A stretch of DNA of 64,000 bases from the NCBI RefSeq assembly GCF_002217755.1, contig NZ_BCFL01000018.1:248001-312000 (forward strand), read 5' to 3'. The notes under the pieces are model-generated. The model was given only the letters and a program-made list of their open reading frames with translations. It was not told where the DNA came from and did not search any database. This DNA comes from Streptomyces hyaluromycini. GTDB taxonomy: Bacteria > Actinomycetota > Actinomycetes > Streptomycetales > Streptomycetaceae. Made by a program: the position numbers and the translations under genes. Shown here in pieces: positions 54,034-63,199 of this stretch (the stretch's first letter is position 1; the number at the start of each line of letters is the position of its first letter).

Positions 54034-54072
54034 CGAAGAGGGCGCCCGGTTCGAGCCCGGGCGCCCTCTTCG
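54034..54072. terminator. Bidirectional terminator between citE-like gene and lgt
   Basis: A perfect 16-bp stem (arms 54034-54049 and 54057-54072, core GAGGGCGCCCGG) with a 7-nt loop lies between convergent genes, 16 bp beyond the lgt stop. Confidence 0.85.
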
Positions 54073-54087
54073 TCGTATCGCGGCAGG

Positions 54088-55107
54088 TCAGCTCTTCTTG
54101 CTCCCCGACCCGGCCTCGTCCTTGGCCTCGTCCTGGTCCTTGGCCTCGCCGTCGGCGTCATCCTCGGCTTCGGCTTCGGCTTCGGCCTCGTCGCCGGAGG
54201 CCTCGGCGTCCTTCGCCTCAACGGCCTCAACGGCCTCACCGGCACCGCCGGCACCGGTGTCACCCTCGGCCTCGACGGCCTCGTCGGAGGCGCCCGGCTC
54301 GACCACCGTCTCCCGGCCCGGCCGCTTCTTCGCCGAGAGCACCATGTACAGCACCGCGAGCAGGAACACGATCATCGCGGTCCAGTCGTTGAGGCGCAGA
54401 CCGAGGATGTGGTGGGCGTCGTCGACGCGCATGTACTCGATCCAGCCGCGGCCCACACAGTACGCGGCGACGTACAGGGCGAAGGCGCGGCCGTGTCCGA
54501 GCTTGAAGCGGCGGTCGGCCCAGATGACCAGGAAGCCGACGCCGATGCACCACAGGGACTCGTAGAGGAAGGTCGGGTGGTAGTAGCCCGGGATCCGGCC
54601 GCCCTCGGAGGAGGTGATGTGCAGGGCCCACGGCACATGGGTCTCGCGGCCGTACAGCTCCTGGTTGAACCAGTTGCCCCAGCGGCCGATCGCCTGGGCG
54701 AAGGCGATGCCGGGGGCGATGGCGTCGGCGTAGGCGGGCAGCGGGATGCCCCGGCGCCGGCAGCCGATCCACGCACCCACCGCACCGAGCGCGATCGCGC
54801 CCCAGATGCCGAGGCCGCCCTGCCAGACCTTGAACGCGTCGACCCAGTCGCGGCCCGCGCTGAAGTACAGCTCGTAGTCCGTGATCACGTGGTAGAGGCG
54901 CCCGCCGACCAGACCGAACGGCACGGCCCAGACCGCGATGTCGGCCACGGTGCCGGCCCGCCCGCCCCGGGCGATCCAGCGCTTGTTGCCGAGCCAGACG
55001 GCTACGAAGACACCGATGATGATGCAGAACGCGTAGCCGCGCAGCGGGATGGGTCCGAGGTGGATCACTCCGCGCGACGGGCTGGGAATGTAGGCAAGTT
55101 CTTCCAT
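54088..55107 (-). CDS. lgt: Prolipoprotein diacylglyceryl transferase
   Basis: A 339-residue membrane enzyme with about seven helices that transfers diacylglycerol to the lipobox Cys of prolipoproteins. HLGPIPLRGYAFCIIIGVF is the usual N-terminus, GRLYHVITDYELY includes the conserved Tyr/His site, and the Lgt signature is AIGRWGNWFNQELYG. The C-terminal ~80 residues form an acidic Ala/Glu/Asp-rich tail (EAEAEAEDDADGEAKD) ending SKKS, common in Streptomyces Lgt and probably disordered in the cytosol. ATG at 55107 is chosen since the conserved part follows directly. It serves the lipoproteins seen in this window (LivK and the small one at 1600). Confidence 0.94.
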   Translation of the reverse strand: MEELAYIPSPSRGVIHLGPIPLRGYAFCIIIGVFVAVWLGNKRWIARGGRAGTVADIAVWAVPFGLVGGRLYHVITDYELYFSAGRDWVDAFKVWQGGLGIWGAIALGAVGAWIGCRRRGIPLPAYADAIAPGIAFAQAIGRWGNWFNQELYGRETHVPWALHITSSEGGRIPGYYHPTFLYESLWCIGVGFLVIWADRRFKLGHGRAFALYVAAYCVGRGWIEYMRVDDAHHILGLRLNDWTAMIVFLLAVLYMVLSAKKRPGRETVVEPGASDEAVEAEGDTGAGGAGEAVEAVEAKDAEASGDEAEAEAEAEDDADGEAKDQDEAKDEAGSGSKKS

Positions 55108-55199
55108 GGCAGGGTCGACGCTACCGTGCCGGACCGGGCCGACGGCAACCAGCCCGGCTACGGCTCCATAACGGGGACGTGAGAAACACTTAACCCCGC

Positions 55200-55976
55200 T
55201 TACTGCTTGTTCGCGTCCTCGACCAGCTGCTTCAGCTTGGCCGGGGTCATGGTCTGGTCCTCGTAGATGTTCTTGCCGCCGAGCAGGACGGTCGGGGTGC
55301 CGTTGAACTTGCCCGCCTGGAAGGCCTGGTTGGATTTCACGACCCAGGAGTTGTGCGTGCCGTCCTTGACGCACTTCTGGAACGCCGGCGTGTTCAGCCC
55401 TTGGACCTTGCCGGCCAGCTCGATCAGCTTGTCGTTGCCGGCGAACGCGTCGTCGGTCTCCTTCGGCTGGTTCTCGTACAGCACGTCGTGGAAGTCGCGG
55501 AACTTCCCGGCGTCCTGGGCGCAGGCCGCCGCGTTGGCCGCGTTCCGGGAGCCGCTGCCGCCGAGGTTGCCGTCGATCAGCGTGACCAGGTGGTACTCGA
55601 TTCTGAGCTGGCCGGCGTCGACCAGCTCGTGGAGCGTCGGGCGGTACGCCGTCTCGAAGGCCTGGCAGGCCGGGCAGCGGAAGTCCTCCCAGACGGTGAG
55701 CGTCGCCTTGGCGTCGTCCTTGCCGACCGGGATGGCGAGACTGTCCTTGCCCTGCGCGCCGGAGGGCGCCACGACCGGGCCCGAGCTCGCGCTGTTCTTG
55801 TCCTTGCCCGCGTTCGCGGCGACCACGCCGATCACCGCCGCCAGGCCCAGGACGCAGACGACGCTCGCGCCCACGATCAGCGCGCGCCGCCGCTTGTCCG
55901 CGGCCCGCTGCTTCTCGCGCTCGGCCGCCAGCCGCTCACGGGCCATCCGCTTTCCGTCACGATTCTTCTCGCTCAC
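55200..55976 (-). CDS. DsbA-family thioredoxin-fold protein, membrane anchored
   Basis: A 258-residue type II membrane protein: a charged cytosolic N-terminus (residues 1-31, KRMARERLAAEREKQRAADK), one transmembrane helix (32-55) and an external DsbA-like thioredoxin domain. The active site is CPAC at 101-104 (VWEDFRCPACQAFE), and a cis-Pro loop lies in FNGTPTVLLGGKNI. It should oxidise or isomerise disulfides outside the membrane. GTG at 55976. It lies upstream of lgt in the same direction with a 92-bp gap, as in other Streptomyces. Confidence 0.9.
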   Translation of the reverse strand: MSEKNRDGKRMARERLAAEREKQRAADKRRRALIVGASVVCVLGLAAVIGVVAANAGKDKNSASSGPVVAPSGAQGKDSLAIPVGKDDAKATLTVWEDFRCPACQAFETAYRPTLHELVDAGQLRIEYHLVTLIDGNLGGSGSRNAANAAACAQDAGKFRDFHDVLYENQPKETDDAFAGNDKLIELAGKVQGLNTPAFQKCVKDGTHNSWVVKSNQAFQAGKFNGTPTVLLGGKNIYEDQTMTPAKLKQLVEDANKQ

Positions 55977-56093
55977 ACCCCCAGAACGAACCGGGGAGGC
56001 GCACCGCGCCTCCCCGGTCCCAGGTCCACCCGTTCGGGTGACCGAATGTTCTGTTGTGTCCGGCGGTACCCCGATGGGTCTACGCCTGCGGGT

Positions 56094-56912
56094 CTACACC
56101 TGTCCGCGCACGCCCTTCGCCAGGTCCCCGGCGAGTTCGCGGACGGCCGCCACGCCGGCCGCGTGGTCCGGCGCGTCCAGCATCCGCTTCACGAAGGCCG
56201 AACCGACGATCACGCCGTCGGCGAAGCCGGCGACCTCGGCGGCCTGGGCCGCGTTGGAAACACCGAGGCCGACGCAGACGGGCAGGTCGGTGCCGGTGGC
56301 CCGGGTGCGCTCCACCAGGTCCTGGGCCTGCGCCCCGACCGATTCACGCGTACCGGTGACGCCCATCAGCGAGGCCGCGTAGACGAAGCCGCTGCCCGCC
56401 GCGGTGATCTTCGCGAGCCGCTCGTCCTTGCTGCTCGGCGCCACCACGAAGACGGTCGCGAGACCGTGCTTCTCGGCGTGCTCCCTCCAGAGGGCCGACT
56501 CCTGCACCGGCAGGTCGGGCAGGATGCAGCCCGCGCCGCCCGCCTCGGCGAGCTCCGCGGTGAAGCGCTCGACGCCGTAGCGGTCGATGGGGTTCCAGTA
56601 CGTCATGACGAGGATCGGCCTGCCGGTGGCCTCGTAGGCCTCCTTGACCGTGCGCATGACGTCCGCGATCCGCACACCGCCGCGCAGGGCGATGTCGTCG
56701 GCGGTCTGGATGACCGGGCCGTCGAGGACCGGGTCGCTGTGCGGCAGTCCGACCTCGACGACGTCCGCGCCGCCGTCGAGCACGGCCTTGATCGCCTCGA
56801 TGCCGCCGTCCACGGTCGGGAACCCGGCCGGGAGGTAGGCGATGAGCGCGGACCGGCCCTCGGCCTTGGCACCCGCGAGGGTGTCCGACAGCAGCTGAAT
56901 GTTCCCGCTCAC
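56094..56912 (-). CDS. trpA: Tryptophan synthase alpha subunit
   Basis: A 272-residue TrpA barrel. Catalytic Glu and Asp lie in [19 protein letters not shown], the phosphate site is [15 protein letters not shown] and [18 protein letters not shown]. It cleaves indole-3-glycerol phosphate and channels indole to TrpB. GTG at 56912 overlaps the trpB stop by 4 bp, so the subunits are coupled. Confidence 0.96.
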   Translation of the reverse strand: MSGNIQLLSDTLAGAKAEGRSALIAYLPAGFPTVDGGIEAIKAVLDGGADVVEVGLPHSDPVLDGPVIQTADDIALRGGVRIADVMRTVKEAYEATGRPILVMTYWNPIDRYGVERFTAELAEAGGAGCILPDLPVQESALWREHAEKHGLATVFVVAPSSKDERLAKITAAGSGFVYAASLMGVTGTRESVGAQAQDLVERTRATGTDLPVCVGLGVSNAAQAAEVAGFADGVIVGSAFVKRMLDAPDHAAGVAAVRELAGDLAKGVRGQV

Positions 56913-58192
56913 TTGGCGTCCCCCTCGATCTCGGCGGTGTCGGCGGCATTGGCCGCGACCTCGGCATCGGCGTCGTACAGGCCGAAGTAGCGCGCGGCGG
57001 TGTCCATGTCCTTGTCGCCGCGGCCGGACAGGTTGACGACGATCAGCCCGTCCTTGCCGAGCTCCCGGCCGACCTCCAGGGCGCCGGCGAGGGCGTGGGC
57101 GCTCTCGATGGCCGGGATGATGCCCTCGGTGCGGGAGAGCAGGCGCAGGGCCTGCATGGCCGCGTCGTCGGTGACCGCGCGGTACTCGCCGCGGCCGGAG
57201 TCCTTGAGGTAGGAGTGCTCGGGGCCGATGCCCGGGTAGTCCAGACCGGCCGAGATCGAGTACGGCTCGGTGATCTGGCCCTCGTCGTCCTGGAGGACGT
57301 ACGACCGGGAGCCGTGCAGGATGCCGGGCTCGCCGGCGGTGAGGGTGGCCGCATGCTCGCCGGTCTCGATGCCGTGCCCCGCGGGCTCGCAGCCGATAAG
57401 GCGGACGCCCTCGTCGGGGATGAAGGCGTGGAAGAGGCCGATGGCGTTGGAGCCGCCGCCGACGCAGGCGATCGCGGCATCGGGGAGCCGGCCGGCCCGC
57501 TCCAGGATCTGGCGGCGGGCCTCGACGCCGATCACTCGGTGGAAGTCGCGGACCATCGCCGGGAAGGGGTGCGGTCCCGCGACCGTACCGAACAGGTAGT
57601 GGGTGTGGTCGACGTTGGCCACCCAGTCGCGGAACGCCTCGTTGATGGCGTCCTTGAGGGTGCGGCTGCCGGACTTCACGGCGATGACCTCGGCGCCGAG
57701 CATGCGCATCCGGGCCACGTTGAGGGCCTGGCGCTGGGTGTCGATCTCGCCCATGTAGATGGTGCAGTCGAGGCCGAACAGCGCGCAGGCGGTGGCCGTC
57801 GCGACGCCGTGCTGGCCGGCGCCGGTCTCCGCGATCACGCGGGTCTTGCCCATGCGCTTGGTGAGCAGGGCCTGGCCGAGCACGTTGTTGATCTTGTGCG
57901 AGCCGGTGTGGTTCAGGTCCTCGCGCTTGAGGAAGATCCGGGCGCCGCCCGCGTGCTCCGCGAAACGGGGCACCTCGGTGAGGGAGCTGGGGCGGCCGGT
58001 GTAGTTGACCATCAGGTCGTCGAGCTCGCGGGCGAACTCGGGGTCGTGCTTGGCCTTGTCGTACTCGACGGCGACCTCGTCCACGGCGGCGACGAGGGCC
58101 TCCGGGATGAACTTGCCGCCGAAGGCGCCGAAGTAGCCCTCGGGGGAGGGCACCTGACCTTCGGGATCAGGGAAGAAGTAGTCGCTGGGCAT
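56909..58192 (-). CDS. trpB: Tryptophan synthase beta subunit
   Basis: A 427-residue TrpB. The PLP Lys is in [19 protein letters not shown], the ammonia/indole site in [19 protein letters not shown], and the phosphate cup in [15 protein letters not shown]. It condenses indole with serine. ATG at 58192 follows GTGAGG. It is separated from trpM by 78 bp. The last 20 residues ([20 protein letters not shown]) are a strain-variable acidic tail. Confidence 0.96.
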   Translation of the reverse strand: MPSDYFFPDPEGQVPSPEGYFGAFGGKFIPEALVAAVDEVAVEYDKAKHDPEFARELDDLMVNYTGRPSSLTEVPRFAEHAGGARIFLKREDLNHTGSHKINNVLGQALLTKRMGKTRVIAETGAGQHGVATATACALFGLDCTIYMGEIDTQRQALNVARMRMLGAEVIAVKSGSRTLKDAINEAFRDWVANVDHTHYLFGTVAGPHPFPAMVRDFHRVIGVEARRQILERAGRLPDAAIACVGGGSNAIGLFHAFIPDEGVRLIGCEPAGHGIETGEHAATLTAGEPGILHGSRSYVLQDDEGQITEPYSISAGLDYPGIGPEHSYLKDSGRGEYRAVTDDAAMQALRLLSRTEGIIPAIESAHALAGALEVGRELGKDGLIVVNLSGRGDKDMDTAARYFGLYDADAEVAANAADTAEIEGDAK

Positions 58193-58270
58193 GCCAATAC
58201 CTCACGGTGAGTGCCGATGAAAAAACACTATTCGCCGTGGGGGCGGAGGTGTGTTCGTGACTGCGGGCCG

Positions 58271-58471
58271 TCAGTGGCTTGTCGCGCAGTTCCCCGCGCC
58301 CCTACAGGTTGGCTGCTGCCATCGCATGCCGTTCACTTGCCCAGGCTCATCACCGATGACATAACGCACCCTGCGGCCGTGGACACGCCTCGCCGGGGCT
58401 CGGCAGCCCCTCGGGCGGCAGCCGCGCGCGAGGCGGGCGTACCGGTCCACGGTCGTCACGGTGGGAGTCAT
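58271..58471 (-). CDS. trpM: Small protein TrpM (TrpX) of the trp locus
   Basis: A 66-residue basic protein between trpC and trpB. Its core GCRPRGCRAPARRVHGRRVR followed by YVIGDEPGQVNGMRW is what I recall of Streptomyces TrpM, a 63-residue protein reported to modulate tryptophan supply and development. Two cysteines and eleven-plus arginines suggest nucleic-acid or protein binding, but no mechanism follows from sequence. ATG at 58471 has a weak ribosome binding site and lies 21 bp after trpC, so translation may depend on trpC readthrough. The last ~12 residues are coded by a repeat-like segment (58276-58303) and are probably not conserved. Confidence 0.8.
   Translation of the reverse strand: MTPTVTTVDRYARLARGCRPRGCRAPARRVHGRRVRYVIGDEPGQVNGMRWQQPTCRGAGNCATSH
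58276..58303. repeat. Repeat-like fragment in the 3' end of trpM
   Basis: GGCTTGTCGCGCAGTTCCCC followed by GCGCCCCT resembles part of the dispersed repeats (shared GGCT-GTCGCG and CCCCGCGCCCCT) but lacks the double hairpin. It is probably a fragment or a related family. Confidence 0.4.
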
Positions 58472-58492
58472 CGGGATCAGCCTAGCGGGTGA

Positions 58493-59302
58493 TCAGGGCC
58501 TGCCGTGCCGGAGTGCGGGGTGTTCGCCCGCCGCCACCAGGTCGGCCACCGCCGACTTGGGGTCGCGGCCCGTCACCAGGGACTCGCCGACCAGGACCGC
58601 GTCGGCGCCCGCGTTGGCGTACGCGATCAGGTCGTGCGGGCCGCGGACGCCGGACTCGGCGACCTTGACGATGTGGTCGGGGATCTCGGGGGCGACCCGC
58701 TCGAAGGTGGAGCGGTCGACCTCCAGGGTCTTCAGGTTGCGCGCGTTGACACCGATCACCTTGGCGCCCGCGTCCACCGCGCGCTCGGCCTCGTCCTCGT
58801 CGTGGACCTCGACGAGCGGGGTGAGGCCGATCGACTCGGCGCGCTCGATCAGCGACTCCAGGGCCGGCTGGTCGAGGGCGGCGACGATCAGCAGCGCGAG
58901 GTCGGCACCGTACGCACGGGCCTCCCACAGCTGGTACGACGTGACGATGAAGTCCTTGCGCAGCACCGGGATGTCCACCCGGGCCCGGACCGCCTCCAGG
59001 TCGGCCAGCGAGCCGCCGAAGCGGCGCTGCTCGGTCAGGACCGAGATGACGGCCGCGCCGCCCGCCTCGTAGTCCGCGGCGAGCCCGGCCGGGTCGGCGA
59101 TCGCGGCCAGCGCGCCCTTGGACGGGCTGGAGCGCTTGACCTCGCAGATGACCTTGACGCCCTCACCGCGCAGCGCGGCCACGCCGTCCTTGGCGGCCCT
59201 TGCCTGCGCCGCGCGCTCCTTGAGCTCGTCGAGGCTGACGCGCGCCTGCCGCTCCGCGAGGTCGGCACGGACTCCGTCGATGATCTCGTCGAGCACACTC
59301 AC
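58493..59302 (-). CDS. trpC: Indole-3-glycerol phosphate synthase
   Basis: A 269-residue TrpC barrel. [21 protein letters not shown] holds the catalytic Lys and Ser, [21 protein letters not shown] the second Lys, and [14 protein letters not shown] and VAESGV the phosphate site. It closes the indole ring from CdRP. GTG at 59302 follows AAGGGGA and gives the usual 269-residue length; extension to 59398 adds non-conserved residues. It leads the trpC-trpM-trpB-trpA series. Confidence 0.96.
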   Translation of the reverse strand: MSVLDEIIDGVRADLAERQARVSLDELKERAAQARAAKDGVAALRGEGVKVICEVKRSSPSKGALAAIADPAGLAADYEAGGAAVISVLTEQRRFGGSLADLEAVRARVDIPVLRKDFIVTSYQLWEARAYGADLALLIVAALDQPALESLIERAESIGLTPLVEVHDEDEAERAVDAGAKVIGVNARNLKTLEVDRSTFERVAPEIPDHIVKVAESGVRGPHDLIAYANAGADAVLVGESLVTGRDPKSAVADLVAAGEHPALRHGRP

Positions 59303-59440
59303 GCGAGCGGTCCCCTTCCGGTTCCGGACGGTTCTTCCAGTCGGGTCAAAACCCATGGTCATATCGATGGTATCCGCAGGACGGCGCAGGCCTCGCATCC
59401 GGCTGACGCCGACCCCTCTACCTGGACGTTCACCAGTTGA

Positions 59441-59890
59441 TCAAGGATGCAACCAGCCGCCGAAGGGCAGGTTCCGGACAACGGTGAAGACCAGCAGCAA
59501 CGCGCCGAGGCTCCACATCCCCACCGGCCTGAGCTCGATCCGGGCAGGTCGGCCGCGTGCCGCGCGCACCACCCAGACGGTCCACAGCACGGCGAAGGCC
59601 AGATAGGCGAGCACGCCCGCCGCGTTGTCCCGCAGCGCGGCCAGGAGGTCGCCGTGGACGAACGCGTGTGCGCTGCGCAGGCCCCCGCAGCCGGGGCAGT
59701 ACAGGCCGGTGAGCCGGTAGAGCGGGCAGACCGGGTAGTGGCCGGGCTGGTTGGGGTCGACGGTGCCGACGTAGGCGAAGGCCCCGACGACGGCACCCAG
59801 CACGGAGACGGGCACGGCCAGCCGGCCCCGGAGGGAGGCCGTCACCGGTGGTACGGCTGCGCTGTGGCTGTCGGCGTTCACGCCTCGCAT
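59441..59890 (-). CDS. DUF2752 membrane protein
   Basis: A 149-residue protein with three predicted helices and the DUF2752 motif CPLYRLTGLYCPGCGGLRSAH (two CxxC-type pairs, CP..CPGCG), which may bind a metal or a cofactor at the membrane. Function is unknown. ATG at 59890 or GTG at 59881 may be the start. It lies between trpC and the HGxxPAAW protein in the same direction, a conserved Streptomyces neighbourhood. Confidence 0.82.
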   Translation of the reverse strand: MRGVNADSHSAAVPPVTASLRGRLAVPVSVLGAVVGAFAYVGTVDPNQPGHYPVCPLYRLTGLYCPGCGGLRSAHAFVHGDLLAALRDNAAGVLAYLAFAVLWTVWVVRAARGRPARIELRPVGMWSLGALLLVFTVVRNLPFGGWLHP

Positions 59891-59917
59891 TGTGCCCCGT
59901 ACGGTCGGCACACGCGA

Positions 59918-59956
59918 TCGAGGGGCGCCCCGGACCTGGTCCGGGGCGCCCCTCGA
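59918..59956. terminator. Near-perfect hairpin after the HGxxPAAW gene
   Basis: Arms of 19 bp (59918-59936 and 59938-59956, core GGGGCGCCCCGGACC) with almost no spacer; the innermost pairs must open to form a loop. It lies directly downstream of the HGxxPAAW gene on the minus strand. Confidence 0.75.
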
Positions 59957-59969
59957 CAAGCGCAGGCGG

Positions 59970-60230
59970 TCAGCTCTCGGCGCCGACCGGCTCGCGGGTC
60001 GCGACCGGGGCACTGTGGGAGGTCACCAGAGCGGCCTGCTTCGGCATGCCGAGGCCCATGGCGCGCATGATGCCGCCCACCACACCGCCGAGGACCACGA
60101 TCGCCATACCGGCCCAGAAACCCAGCGGCTGCGCCATCACCATGAAGGCGCCCGCGACGCAGAAACCGATGAAGGCGATGGTGACGCCGGTCCAGGCGGC
60201 CGGGGTGTGACCGTGGCTGTTGCCCGCCAT
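59970..60230 (-). CDS. HGxxPAAW-family small membrane protein
   Basis: An 86-residue protein with the family motif HGHTPAAW at residues 6-13, two transmembrane helices (VTIAFIGFCVAGAFMVMA and FWAGMAIVVLGGVVGGIM) and a short cytosolic tail. The family is specific to actinobacteria and regularly sits near trp genes; the role is unknown. ATG at 60230 follows GAGGAG. Confidence 0.88.
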   Translation of the reverse strand: MAGNSHGHTPAAWTGVTIAFIGFCVAGAFMVMAQPLGFWAGMAIVVLGGVVGGIMRAMGLGMPKQAALVTSHSAPVATREPVGAES

Positions 60231-60342
60231 GACTTGCTCCTCGTTGCTCGTACGTGTCCTTCCGGACGCTCGCTCCCGATTGTCCCGCACGCACCCGGCT
60301 GCGTGGAGCGGGGGTGACGTCTGATTCGCCACATCGCCTGAA

Positions 60343-60409
60343 GCGCCCCGTAAGGGGCGCGGGGCTGTGTTTGATATGCGGCTCCGCCGCGTGGGCGCGA
60401 CCAGCCCCC
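60343..60409 (-). repeat. Dispersed double-hairpin repeat, copy C
   Basis: Inverted relative to copy A: GCGCCCC-gtaa-GGGGCGC, GGGGCTGTG, TTGATATGCGGCTCCGCCGC, GTGGGCGCGACCAGCCCC. It lies in the 239-bp gap between the TIGR02234 and HGxxPAAW genes, so it is not only found between convergent genes. Confidence 0.8.
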
Positions 60410-60469
60410 ACGGCGCCGCAGACGCACGACGCGCCGGACCGCCCCCTCTTCGGCGCCCCCAGCGAAGCG

Positions 60470-61114
60470 TCACGCGCCGGTGGGATCCTCGCCCCGGTCC
60501 AGCGCCTTCCAGATGTCCTCGGGCCGGTCGGGATCGACCGGCTTCGGCGCGCGGCGCGGCCGCTCCGCCCCCGTGCCGCGTTCGTAGCGGCCGGACATGG
60601 CGGGCCACAGCCGGCCGTAGCGCAGCGCCAGCAGCCCGGCGACCAGGATGAGCACGCCGCCGGCCGCGGCGACGTACGGCCAGCCGGTGTGGCTGAGGGC
60701 GTCGACCGTGGCGGACGTGTCGCCGCTGGCCTCGGCGGCCTTCTCGTCGAGCGCGGAGCCGTCGGAGGCGCCGAGCAGGGCCGCGGCGGCGATGCCGGCG
60801 CCGGAGAGCGCGAGCAGCCCGGCGACCAGGAAGCGGCCGGCCCGGCGGACGGCGAAGACGGCGACGAGCGCGGCGAGGCCCACTATGGCGAGGGCCGCGG
60901 GGACGCCCGTGACGTCGCTGCCTCTGGCGGTCAGCGGGAAGGCGCCACCGGCCACCGTCGCGGTGCCCTCGGCCCAGCGCTGCCGGCTGGACAGCAGGGC
61001 CACGGCCGCGCCGAGCGCGCCGAACAGCAGCGCGACGGCGAGGCTGCGGCGGCCGGACCCGGTGGGTTCGCCGGCTTCGGAACGGGGGTGAGGAACAGCA
61101 GTCACGTACTCCAC
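60470..61114 (-). CDS. Trp biosynthesis-associated membrane protein (TIGR02234/TrpB2-locus type)
   Basis: A 214-residue membrane protein with four helices (SLAVALLFGALGAAVALLSS, then two central pairs, then VAAAGGVLILVAGLLAL). The first extracytosolic loop has SSRQRWAEGTA and the C-terminal tail ends DIWKALDRGEDPT, both typical of the TIGR02234 family found beside trpE/trpC in actinobacteria. The function is not known; transport or complex anchoring are guesses. GTG at 61114 is 72 bp after the trpE stop, so it is probably cotranscribed with trpE. Confidence 0.88.
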   Translation of the reverse strand: MEYVTAVPHPRSEAGEPTGSGRRSLAVALLFGALGAAVALLSSRQRWAEGTATVAGGAFPLTARGSDVTGVPAALAIVGLAALVAVFAVRRAGRFLVAGLLALSGAGIAAAALLGASDGSALDEKAAEASGDTSATVDALSHTGWPYVAAAGGVLILVAGLLALRYGRLWPAMSGRYERGTGAERPRRAPKPVDPDRPEDIWKALDRGEDPTGA

Positions 61115-61186
61115 TATCGCTTGAACCCCGGGCGAACGGTCACCCGGGGTCGGGTGAGAAGCGCCCCACTTGCCCGGTCCGTGCGC

Positions 61187-62674
61187 CTACTTGCCCAGTC
61201 TGTTGGCCGTGTGCACCGCCCGCAGGACCGCCGCCGCCTTGTTCCGGCACTCCTGGTCCTCGGCGACCGGGTCGGAGTCGGCGACGATGCCGGCGCCCGC
61301 CTGGACGTACGCCGTGCCGTCGCGGAGCAGGGCGGTGCGGATGGCGATGGCCGTGTCGGAGTCGCCGGCGAAGTCGAGGTAGCCGACGCAGCCGCCGTAC
61401 AGCCCCCGCCTCGACGGCTCCAGTTCGTCGATGATCTGCATCGCCCGGGGCTTGGGGGCGCCGGAGAGGGTGCCGGCCGGGAAGCAGGCGGTGAGGACGT
61501 CGAAGGCGGTGCGGCCCTCGGCGACCTTTCCGGTGACCGTCGAGACGATGTGCATGACGTGCGAGTACCGCTCGACGGACATGAAGTCGACGACCTCGAC
61601 GGAGCCGGGCTGGCAGACCCGCCCCAGGTCGTTGCGCCCGAGGTCGACGAGCATGAGGTGCTCGGCGCGTTCCTTGGGGTCGGCCATCAGCTCGTCGGCG
61701 AGGGCCTGGTCCTCCTGCGGGGTGGCCCCGCGCGGCCGGGTGCCGGCGATGGGGTGCACCATGGCCTGCCCGTCCTCGACCTTGACCAGGGCCTCCGGGG
61801 AGGAGCCGACGACGTCGAAGCCGTCGAACCGGAAGAGGTACATGTACGGGGACGGGTTGGTGGCCCTGAGGACCCGGTAGACGTCCAGCGCACTGGCCGT
61901 GCACGGGGTCTCGAAGCGCTGGGAGGGGACGACCTGGAAGGCCTCGCCCGCGCGGATGCGCTCCTTGATGTCCTCGACGGCCACCTGGAAGTCGGGGCCG
62001 CCCCACAGGGCGGTGTACTCGGGGAGCTCGGAGGGCGGCAGGACGGCGGGCGGCTGGGCGACCGGGCGGGAGAGGTCGGCCTCCATGGCGTCCAGGCGGG
62101 CCACGGCGTCCGCGTGGGCCTCGTCGACGCCCGTGTCGAGGTCGTTGTGGTTGATCGCGTTGGCGATCAGCAGGACCGAGCCCTCCCAGTGGTCCATGAC
62201 GGCGAGGTCGCTGGTGAGGAGCATGGTCAGCTCGGGGAGCCGCAGGTCGTCGCGCTCCCCCGGGCCGATCTTCTCCAGGCGGCGCACGATGTCGTAGCCG
62301 AGGTAGCCGACCATGCCGCCGGTGAACGGGGGCAGCTCCTGGTCGTGCGGGGTGTGCAGGGCCTCGATGGTGGCGCGCAGGGCGGCCAGCGGGTCGCCGT
62401 CGACGGGCACGCCGACGGGCGGGGTGCCGAGCCAGTGGGCCTGGCCGTCGCGGGCGGTGAGGGTGGCGGCGGAGCGGACCCCCACGAAGGAGTACCGAGA
62501 CCATTGATACGCCGTGCGGCCGTTCTCGGCGGACTCCAGCAGGAAGGTGCCGGGGCGCTCTGCGGCGAGCTTGCGGTAGAGCGCGACCGGGGTGTCGCCG
62601 TCGGCGAGGAGCTTGCGGGTGACCGGGATGACACGCCGGTCGGTCGCGAGCTTGCGGAAGGTCTCGAGGTCCAT
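61187..62674 (-). CDS. trpE: Anthranilate synthase component I
   Basis: A 495-residue TrpE. The feedback-inhibition motif is TFLLESAENGR (LLES), and the chorismate site includes FQVVPSQRFE, GTRPRGATPQED, LVDLGRNDLGRVC, and the final Mg2+ region VQAGAGIVADSDPVAEDQE. ATG at 62674 lies 11 bp after the hisI stop, so there is no room for a Trp-codon leader peptide and attenuator; it must be read from the hisI promoter or one inside hisI. The partner TrpG is not in the window. Confidence 0.95.
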   Translation of the reverse strand: MDLETFRKLATDRRVIPVTRKLLADGDTPVALYRKLAAERPGTFLLESAENGRTAYQWSRYSFVGVRSAATLTARDGQAHWLGTPPVGVPVDGDPLAALRATIEALHTPHDQELPPFTGGMVGYLGYDIVRRLEKIGPGERDDLRLPELTMLLTSDLAVMDHWEGSVLLIANAINHNDLDTGVDEAHADAVARLDAMEADLSRPVAQPPAVLPPSELPEYTALWGGPDFQVAVEDIKERIRAGEAFQVVPSQRFETPCTASALDVYRVLRATNPSPYMYLFRFDGFDVVGSSPEALVKVEDGQAMVHPIAGTRPRGATPQEDQALADELMADPKERAEHLMLVDLGRNDLGRVCQPGSVEVVDFMSVERYSHVMHIVSTVTGKVAEGRTAFDVLTACFPAGTLSGAPKPRAMQIIDELEPSRRGLYGGCVGYLDFAGDSDTAIAIRTALLRDGTAYVQAGAGIVADSDPVAEDQECRNKAAAVLRAVHTANRLGK

Positions 62675-62685
62675 GGCGGCAGACC

Positions 62686-63117
62686 TTACTGACCGGAGGC
62701 CGGGACGCCGGAATCGGCGCCTTCGTGACCGTGCGCGGCGTCCTTCAGGAGCACGTCGGCGTCGAAGCAGGTGCGGTCGCCGGTGTGGCAGGCGGCGCCG
62801 ACCTGGTCGACCTTGACCAGCAGGGTGTCGGCGTCGCAGTCCAGGGCGACCGACTTCACCCACTGGAAGTGGCCCGAGGTGTCGCCCTTGACCCAGTACT
62901 CCCGGCGGCTGCGCGACCAGTAGGTGCAGCGGCCGGTGGTGAGGGTCCGGTGCAGCGCCTCGTCGTCCATCCAGCCGAGCATCAGCACCTCGCCGGTGTC
63001 GTACTGCTGGGCGATGGCGGGCAGGAGTCCGTCGGCGCTGCGCTTGAGGCGGGCGGCGATCTCCGGGGCGAGGCCACTGGACGGGGGCGTACCCGTCGTA
63101 CCGGTCGTACTGGTCAT
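62686..63117 (-). CDS. hisI: Phosphoribosyl-AMP cyclohydrolase
   Basis: A 143-residue His[33 protein letters not shown] and the zinc/Mg2+ site [19 protein letters not shown] with GDRTCF are complete. It opens the purine ring of PR-AMP in histidine synthesis. ATG at 63117 has only a weak ribosome binding site; ATG at 63126 is an alternative. An extra ~15-residue Thr/Gly-rich N-terminus and His/Glu-containing C-terminal tail surround the core. Confidence 0.94.
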   Translation of the reverse strand: MTSTTGTTGTPPSSGLAPEIAARLKRSADGLLPAIAQQYDTGEVLMLGWMDDEALHRTLTTGRCTYWSRSRREYWVKGDTSGHFQWVKSVALDCDADTLLVKVDQVGAACHTGDRTCFDADVLLKDAAHGHEGADSGVPASGQ

Positions 63118-63199
63118 GGGTGCCATTGTGCCGCGCGGCACCGACAGTCACGGTCCGTGTCCACTGTCCGGACGGTGCGTGTGGTCGTAGGCTGGCCGT

